Below are positions 53,201 to 62,200 of a stretch of 64,000 bases of DNA, one piece after another. Under the pieces are notes generated by a model, which saw only the letters and a list, made by a program, of their open reading frames with translations, was not told the DNA's origin and did not search any database. A program made the translations under genes and the position numbers. Source of the stretch: Ricordea florida (taxonomy: Eukaryota > Cnidaria > Anthozoa > Corallimorpharia > Ricordeidae); assembly GCA_949710005.1 (NCBI GenBank), contig OX453277.1, positions 3,549,501-3,613,500 of the forward strand, read 5' to 3'. Position 1 is the stretch's first letter. The number at the start of each line of letters is the position of its first letter.

Positions 53201-56200
53201 TGTTAGGACTAGCCACTCTCATCTGAACTTCTGCTATCACGCTGCCAGAGCTTAAGAAAAGCACAAACGTGGCTTTAGTTTAACGTTGCATGACACTGCA
53301 GAATTTTACAATGGCGATACTTGAATATCTTAAGTATAGAATGATTAAATTGTCTTGGCAAGGTACTGAACATCACTGCAACTGAAGAGTTAAGTACTAA
53401 ACAGTACTGTACTGTGGTACTATTTGTTTTACTGTACAGTGTAGTACTATCTTTTTCATCTATGGATCAAACCATGCAGTGTGACCATTCTTTGAAAAGC
53501 TACTGAACAGTACTATACCGTGGTACTGTTTGTTTTACTGTACAATGCGGTTCTAAGTTTTAAAACCGTGGAAAAAACCATGCAGTGTCAACATTATTTG
53601 GAAAGCTATCAAGTCATACTATATTGTGATTATTTATTTTACTAAAAAGCACGATTCTAACTTTTTCATCGGATACGCCTTACCTAGTAGATAGTAATTC
53701 TGCTTCCTTGAACCAAAAACCGAAAATTAACGCAAGCTGCAAAGGAATTTCACCACCGTTTGATAAGAAAAATATATTTAACACTTAGCAGAGAAGTGAT
53801 TTGTGCGAGTTTCAAGTAGAAATATCATTAATCGACGACACTTTAATCGACAAGTTTGCCAAAGCTTGCATAGCATTTGCCATGCGTTTGAAGGTAGATC
53901 TTCCCGGATTAAAATGATGCCCCACAATGTGACCAGTATAAATGCTAAACACTGGAAAAAATCTTACTCACTTGCTCTTTTAAGACTTTGCCAAGGCTAA
54001 TAAACTGAGTGGAAGTTTTAATGTTGAAGCCATCGGTGTAGTTTAAACTTGTGATTGTGAATGATAGAATGTAATAGGAGTCCTCTGGGAAAATAAAAGA
54101 ATAGACAAATCAACCATTATACAATTATTTGAAGAACAGAATAATATCTAACAATTATTCACTGAAGTGGAGGTGAATAGTGATGGATACTGAATTGACA
54201 AAGTAGGTGAATGCATCACGTGATCTGAAGCGACTTACTGGAGTCCAGTGTAACCATAAAGATGGGAGCCGACGTTGGACCCATTCCTCCAGAGTTATAA
54301 CCTCGTACCGCCAGTGTATACCAAGTCCATGGGGAGAGACCATCAGCTACCCCTCCAGTGCTATTGATAATTTGATAGCGCATGGCATCATCAGGAATTA
54401 ACAAATTAGTGGGAGGCAGCTGTTCGAATTCCGCCGTCGGTGGTTCGTCAACTGTTAACTGGACAGGTCCGGTCCAAACAAAGATCTGACAGAAACATAA
54501 ATAATACAACGTTTGGAAAAATAGAGATTTCACCCTCACCGTACTTAGCTGTTGCGATTTATCATGGAAAAAGAACACATTAGGGAGGGGTGGGTACCTG
54601 CGACCATGCGAATGAAGTTGATATGAAGTTGAGCATGATAGTGAGAATCATCCAGGCCTAGGCTTGTGATAACACAGACTTCGGCTTTATAATTCTCACT
54701 ATCATGAGAAAACCGAATCCGGTAATTGTTTAATATGCATCACTTCTAAAGATATGAAAAAAAAATTCCCTGTAGGTATGACTCACCAGTACAGAAATGA
54801 AAACAATTGTCTGTAAGGGTGACGCCACTTTTACAGATTGTAAAACAATTGACTGCAGGTATAACGCAGCGAAACAGTGCCAGCAAGAATTAGCTGGATA
54901 ATTCTAGCCGATCCGAATTGAGATAATAGCAATGACGTATATTGATAAACCTAAAACCCACCCAATAACCGTCGACTGTCCTCAAAGGGTCGGAAATGGG
55001 TATAGGCTTCCATTCCAGAACCACAGAGCTTGAATCCACGTCGATAACTTCCACAGAGTTGGGAGGTTCAACTGGAGAGTTTTGCCCCGAAACAGACTCA
55101 ATAACGGCGCTTCTTGGTCCCTCACCAGCAGCGTTCTCTGATTGGATAGAAATCTCGTACGCGGTGTTCAGTATCAAATTTCTTATTACCAGGCTTCTTA
55201 GTGAACAGTCTGTCGTCTCGTTCGACCAAGACGCGTTTTGGGCAGTCTGTCTGTAGAATATTCTGTAAATACAGTTTGGACCATTCCACTCTAACTGATC
55301 CAGTGCCTGGTAACAAAGGACAGAGAAATCATTGCGTTGGTAACAGAACTTCAAATCGTACTTACCTTTCCTGAGGCCCGTTTCTCATTTCTCACTGATT
55401 CCCGATATACTTTCGAGTTCGGAGAGCCATTTTAAGTCGGAGTGTACAAAGTTTGCAAATCAGCCTAAACGTGCAAGTTGCTCTGGAATTGTATTACTCA
55501 ACCCTAAAAATCATCAAAATGGAAATTCCCCTTGTAAACATGTGATCCCAGGGGCAGATCCAATAATTTTCTAATGGGGAGATGGCTGACATCAATCGGC
55601 CACCAAAGGAAATGATACGTTTAAATTTTTACAACGGCTTCCCCCAAACATTGCAATAGTCCTTATGCATGTTTACGTCAGACGAGCAAATTTCACTACC
55701 AAGCCTCGTTTTGAAATTGCAAATTTGCATAGTATGACATTAATAAATTTCCGAGGCAGTGGATCAAAAAAGAATACCCAGGTACAAATGGCACCGGACG
55801 TGCTTCGGACGTACTTCTAGCTTGTAGTATATTTTCTATATTTTTTTATTATTATCTCTTTGTTTTGTTTTATTTCTTTATTCGTTTTTTTTTTCTGGGA
55901 TGTTCTAATGGGGGGGGGGGGGGGCTAGCCACCTAATCCATCCCCCCTGGATCCGCGCCTGGATCATGAAATAGCTTTCCGGGCCCGAAAAGGTACCCAG
56001 CCTTGCGAGAAACTGGCCCCTGGTTCGTAAACTATCCACGAACATTACTGATGTTTAAAGCAGCGTTCACTCGAGTATTTTGCTTCTTCAGTTTTTGATC
56101 CAAATTTGTATAACTGAACTTTGAATGAAAAAACGTTGGGCGGCTTAATGACCAATCGACTGACAGTATCATCCGAATTCATGCAACTGTTGTAATAGAA

Positions 56201-59200
56201 TAACAATTTAGAATGAACACTTAAGAAAATCAAAGAGATGCGGCAAGTTATCAACGAAGAATTGAAAAGAATATCAAACCCCAGGCTTACGTTCCATTGA
56301 ACATTTAAAACTCCATCGATGCTTCCTGGAAAAGCCTCTAAGTCGCTTGGAAACTTTGAAGGAGCTTAAGAGGGAAATTAAAAAAGAAAACAATAATAAA
56401 TACGGCAATCAACAAATAAATCGTTCGATCTCTTCACTGTCAAATTCCCATTGTTGGTTGAACAGCATTCACAAGTGTGCCACGGTATTCGAGCCATATG
56501 CATGAATGTGGTGCACTACCTTTACTACAATATTGATACTTATCAGTTAGTCAGTAATAATAGTATCTTTTTTTTCAAGGGTCGTTTTACATCATCATCA
56601 TCATCACTATCTTATCATCATCATCATCATCATCATCACTATCTTCATCATCATCATCATCATCACTATCATAATCATTATCATCATCATCATCATCATC
56701 ATCACATTCATATTCATTGTTGTTAGTGTTGTAAATATCACGGTAGTTGTGGTGGTCGTCATTACTATTTCTATCTGTTCCTGTCACTAATGCTCTACTT
56801 ACTGGTCTTCTGACTTAGTGTCTCCCTTTATGTGTGAATACTCACCAGCTTGAGAGGTGTGACAAGTTCCCTTTGTATCAATTCTTGGAAATCCTATACC
56901 AATAGCGTTTTTAGCACGAATACGAAAGTATACTTGAGTATAGGGCGTCAGATTGCGTACGTCATACGAGCGCGCTGCGCCGTCTTGGATGTCCGCAACT
57001 TTCTTGTAAGCAGGTAATGGGCCTTCTTTTGATTGCGGCAGCGAAGCTGACTCGATTACAAAACCCGTTGAAGGTTGAAGATCTGGTGACACCCTTACTT
57101 CCCACGTAATGGTTGTTGAGTGGTTATTGCAGTCACTGACACTCAAGTTCACTGGCGGAAGTGGAGCTCCTGAGTATTAAACATAGGCACGTGGGTCGTG
57201 CACAGTGCAGGGTACGTGAGATCACGATACTGCTTCACTCGACTGCGGTTTTTAAATATTTTGAGTGAGTACCCTTCAACATAAGCTTTGAAAAAGCACA
57301 ACACATCCTCTCTGTTATTGAAGAAATACCAGTGAGAATATATAGTAAAAAAATTGTTGCCTTCAATCTCTGTGAATACTGGCTGTAGAAAAATGTTCTG
57401 CCACTGTTTACCCCAATTTCAGAGAATGATTGTTATATAGAGTCCCAAGTTAGATATTTCAGCTAAATACAGTCACTTACATATTAAACTCACCTGTGAC
57501 AACTAAAAGTGTTCTCCTGTCATTTTCACTCACTAAGTTGGTTGCTAAGCACTGGTAGAATCCAAAGTCATCGAGTCTAAGGTTAGTCAAGGTCAGATCT
57601 CCGGTAAAACTAACAGACCATTTGTCGGCCAGTTTAGGACTGTAGTAAATTTACAAAAAAAAGCAATATTCAGTTGTATCGCATCCATAAATCTCTCTTT
57701 ACTACAGCTTTTCATTTTGTTTTTCTTTCATTCTTTGCGACATGACTAAAATGACTTCAAGTGACTGTCACGCCGGCGGAAGCACAAAGTCAAGTATACC
57801 TTTCCTACTTAATCTGAGTCAAATGCGTGGTATTTTCATTTCGTCAGTGACTTCCCAAGACCTCCAACAACTTTCTGCCGAAAATATCCGAGGATGTTAC
57901 GATGACCTTTGAACACTTCCGAAGATATTTCAAGCTTTACCGATGGCTTTCGAACGTACCGTTGATGGGTTTAAGCGACGGTTAGGGAATGTTCTCGGGG
58001 AAATTGAATTGAATTTTTGTTGTCAATGTGTTAAAAAACGATTCCTCTGTATTTGTGAGTCATGCGTTAGAAATTGTATTCGATACGTAAGATTGATGTC
58101 CTTAGTCCGCAGGCGTAAACCTCGCGCATAATGCTTGAGAGTTTGCTAGTATAAGTCAAGTTTTAGCACGCTACACGTACCTATCTTGGACTGGGACGCC
58201 ATTGAAGAACCACACCCATTTGAAAGGATTTCCAGTTGTGTTACATGACAGCGTCACAGTTCCACCATGTTTTCCAGCTATGATATCAAACTCAGGATGT
58301 CTGTTACTGTAGATAGGACTGACTTCGTCTGTAAAGCAAATAAAACAAAGGAGGGTTATTTTAATTTGGGACAGAAAGAATGCGCTTCAACTTGACAGGA
58401 TTAAGCGCTGGCCTACAATACTTTGTACAATACAATACTTTACACACGTGACACCAAGGAACTCCTAAGTGCTCGTTAAGACGTGCATATGTACATGACA
58501 TATGAAACCAGAGGTAGAGATAGACCACCACACCGGGAACTACGTCCCCTTTTCGAACAGTGTGTGGGTTCTTTAACGTCCCACAGATTATAAGGAACAA
58601 GTATGGTGAGACGGGACATACATTTTATCGTCCTTATCTGAGAAGACTAGAAAGTCTAACCGTTTGCGAATGTCATTACAAAGGCAGCATTTTCTCCTAA
58701 ATTATATGGCTTATAGGCTTCAAGGCTTTTCAACGCTGACATATTTCACCTTACTGGAGATGCAGTTACTAAGCAACGTGACAACAAGGTATTGTTCAAC
58801 ATTAAACTGTACCTAAAACGTTCATTTTGACAATGGTCTCAACTCTGCTGTGGTTGTTCTCTGCTGCGCATGTGTAGACTCCGTCGTGCTTCGTCGAGTC
58901 GAGTGAGTTTATCCGTAAGGTTCGATTGTAAACCTGATATTCAAAGCCATCTCGGAAGTTTTCCACGAGAACGTTATTTTTGTACCAAAGAATATTTGGC
59001 GTCGGCCTGCAGAGATAAACAACAAGTTATTTTGAAATTAATTTATTTAAACAAAAGGCTGTTGTACGTTTTAGATCTCTGCTAAGGATCACAACCACTG
59101 AACTGACGATGCATTTGGACTGCTTGTTGGTGCCAAATTAGCGGGAAATCTTTCGCGCTAAACATAGCGGTATTATAATTTGTTGCTATCCATAATTTTT

Positions 59201-62200
59201 TACCCTTTTACTGCAAATTTTAATTTTTTAGATCGTTCATCGTTATGTTGCCTGGACGCCTGTCCAGGATGCTTTGCGGGCTTGGCTGTTCATTTGTTTT
59301 TTTTTGCGCTAAGGGGAGCAGGGGACGTAGAATTACTGGACTTTTCGCAAATCACCAAATACATCAATAAGCGTAGGTAATCAAATGGTTTCGAGTGCAA
59401 TTTGGAATCAATGAGCACAATTAAGTTTTTCAAAGACTGAAAAAATTGCAAAAGCCCGTAGGGAGAGTGCAATCTGTTGTCTTTGACAAATTTGCCGGGA
59501 GTGCTTATTTATACAAAATAGTTCTCGAAATCATTTGATTACTTGTCATGAACAATGAATTATTTGCTTAAGTGTCGTACCTTCCTCCTGCTGTACAATT
59601 CAGGTAAAACTGCTTCCCGCTGGCTACGTTATACTCTGCTTTAGGACGCGTGTAGAATTTCGGCGCTATTGCGGGAGCTTGAGAGGCTAAAACAACCAAC
59701 AAATATCAGCAGTATGAACACAACTATCGTACGCCAGGTACATGGAAGTACACAGCCCTTTTTTTGGTCTTACTAGATCTATTTTTCTTAACTGAATTGA
59801 ATTTTATATTGGGTTTTGCAAACGAGTTGATAAGGCACGTTGTACCACAAAGGGACGCAGCTGGGGGGGGGGGTGGTCCTGGGGTGCCCGTGCCTCCCCA
59901 CCCCTACTTTGAGATAATTATGTCCCTATAATTCAGGAGGCGAAAACACGCGAATCCCGGAGAATCAACATGCAATAAATCTTTTCCAGTGCTAGATAGT
60001 TAGGTAAAACATTCATGTCCTATATACACCAAACATTTAAAGCATTGCAACTCTTCCGCTTTTCAAGATATCTTGCTGAAAAACATTCATGTAAACAAAG
60101 CATCAAGTAAGAAACAACGTGTAGAAGTAAAAGGTTTTTTGCTGTAAACGTTTTCGTGTAATTATCGATTGAAAACTCAAACAGGTCTGGAAGAACGGCT
60201 CCAAAATATAGGACATGAATGTATTACCGATAGTTACATTTAGTAAAACACGGCGTGGATTTCGAGATGCCAATCTGGTAAGTACCCTAGGTGTAACACA
60301 GTGTAATCCCCCCCTTTGAAAATCCTAGCTACGGCCTTGCCACATTAAGAAAAAAGAGAAGCGGGTGTTTCTGGCGTTAGCCCTTTGTAAGAGCGAATGT
60401 CTGAGAAATTGATAAAATGGAATGGAATTGTTAACGTGGTTAGGATGATAGGATGAGTGCAGCAAATAACTGAGGGAGTCCGCAGGTTTGTAGTGCCAAC
60501 TAATTCATAAACCGTTACCATGAATTCAAACACAGCGTCACAAGGTTTCACTCAACTTTGGGAGTGAAGGAGTTCAAGACGTTCAACGCTGGAAAGAAGC
60601 AAATTAAATCCCTTGCTATAGCAACGAAAAGGTAAAAATATGAGGTAAAACGGTTTACTCTATTTAAGAGTCCAAAGGCTGATCGGCATTCAATTCCTCC
60701 TCAATATTACTTACGCTACATATTAATGAATACAGGTGATGAGAATATGAGAATGATCATCAATGATGTGAACTATGCTGTATACTAATTAACACACTCT
60801 CCTCACTAAAACTGTATAGAGAGATGGATGGGAGTATTGAGGAGAATTTGTGTCTTGGCATTGGAGCCTAAGGCTCGGTTACGCAGAGCCTAGGAGTGGA
60901 AAGGTCCAGAGAGGAGCTTCTCTTGGCCCGACTTACAGTAAAATAGTTAATAGTTGTGACGAAGTGAAATTAAGTGTGCAATGACAGTGATCTGTGAAGC
61001 CACGCTGCAACGGTGCAGCGGTAATACGTTTGATTGACATTCCATACCTGTGCCCCCTCCAAAATGAAAATACACAGGGGGTCCAAATTGGGTGTCACCA
61101 TACAGCCCCGTCATTTCACATTGTAACGGATAAAAGTTTCCTCTGATAAATATAAAACTGGTAAAATCCCTTTGTGTGACATATGAGAATAGCAGATCTC
61201 CACTTGGTTCCCTTAGGATCCGCGGAGCATACTGTGGATTCATGGACAGCGATGTTCCCTCCAAAACCCCGGACGTCCAGTCATATGTAACCGCGTAACT
61301 GTAGGACCGAGGGGGGCATGGAAGCAAGTAAGGTTCATTCTCTGTGACACTGAGATTTAAGGGAACATTTAAAAATGTTCCCGTTACTGAAAAAGGAGAA
61401 AGAACAACAATAGTTATGGAATTTTACTCATCTCTTACAAAATGTAAAAAACAACAACAACCACAGCAATAAATAACTCCACATGAAGGAAGTCTTCAGG
61501 GGCTTCCCATCAAGACAGCATAAGCGACAGAGACGGACACTAGAAGGTTTTGGCTGAGATATGAAAACTTCAGTTAACTTATTGATAGAAACGGAAGTTC
61601 GTTTCCCGAGAGGTCCGCATGACTCCACCATAACCCAGTCCTTCTAGCCATCTGTATTTAATGGCCGCCAACTGCTCTTGAATGTGTATGGGTTTCTCTA
61701 ACTATGAATTATTGAGGCGGAATTTACACACGATAGTCCCACTTGGTACGCCATGAGCATCACAGTGAGGCATGCGGACCCCTCCGAAAACAAACTTCCG
61801 TGTCCAAAAATAACTTTTCATAAGTTGTAATATCCCAAGGGCTGGACTGGGCGCGTCGCTCTCTGTCCCTTATGTTCGCTTGCTTCCTATACAATAAAGA
61901 AACGAGCCGATAAATTATAATTTGTACCACAGTTACATAAAGGGAAGCTGGCGTTTCGAGCGTTAAACTTTTTGCTCGAGGCAGCATCAATTCCTTTAGA
62001 AAAAAGAACATTAATAGCAGCTTTTTGAAAGAATAGTTTTTGTTAGTTAACGAAGGCTATTGACCCACTTGTTCCTGTGAATGGCTGGATATTGGCCGAG
62101 TTCTTTTTCACATCTTTATGTACTGGGACGGACCATGAGAAACTTAAAAGAAAGAGGCTGGTACCCAGCCCTCTTGACCGAACAAGCTAGGTTAATAAGA

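Noticed and set aside
53684..53699. 16-nt version of receptor exon 12 using acceptor GAAGCAG
   Set aside because: It breaks the reading frame into exon 13. The 23-nt version using TTCAAG keeps it.
56451..56787. His-rich and Asp-rich frames
   Set aside because: They are translations of the ATC microsatellite in an intron.
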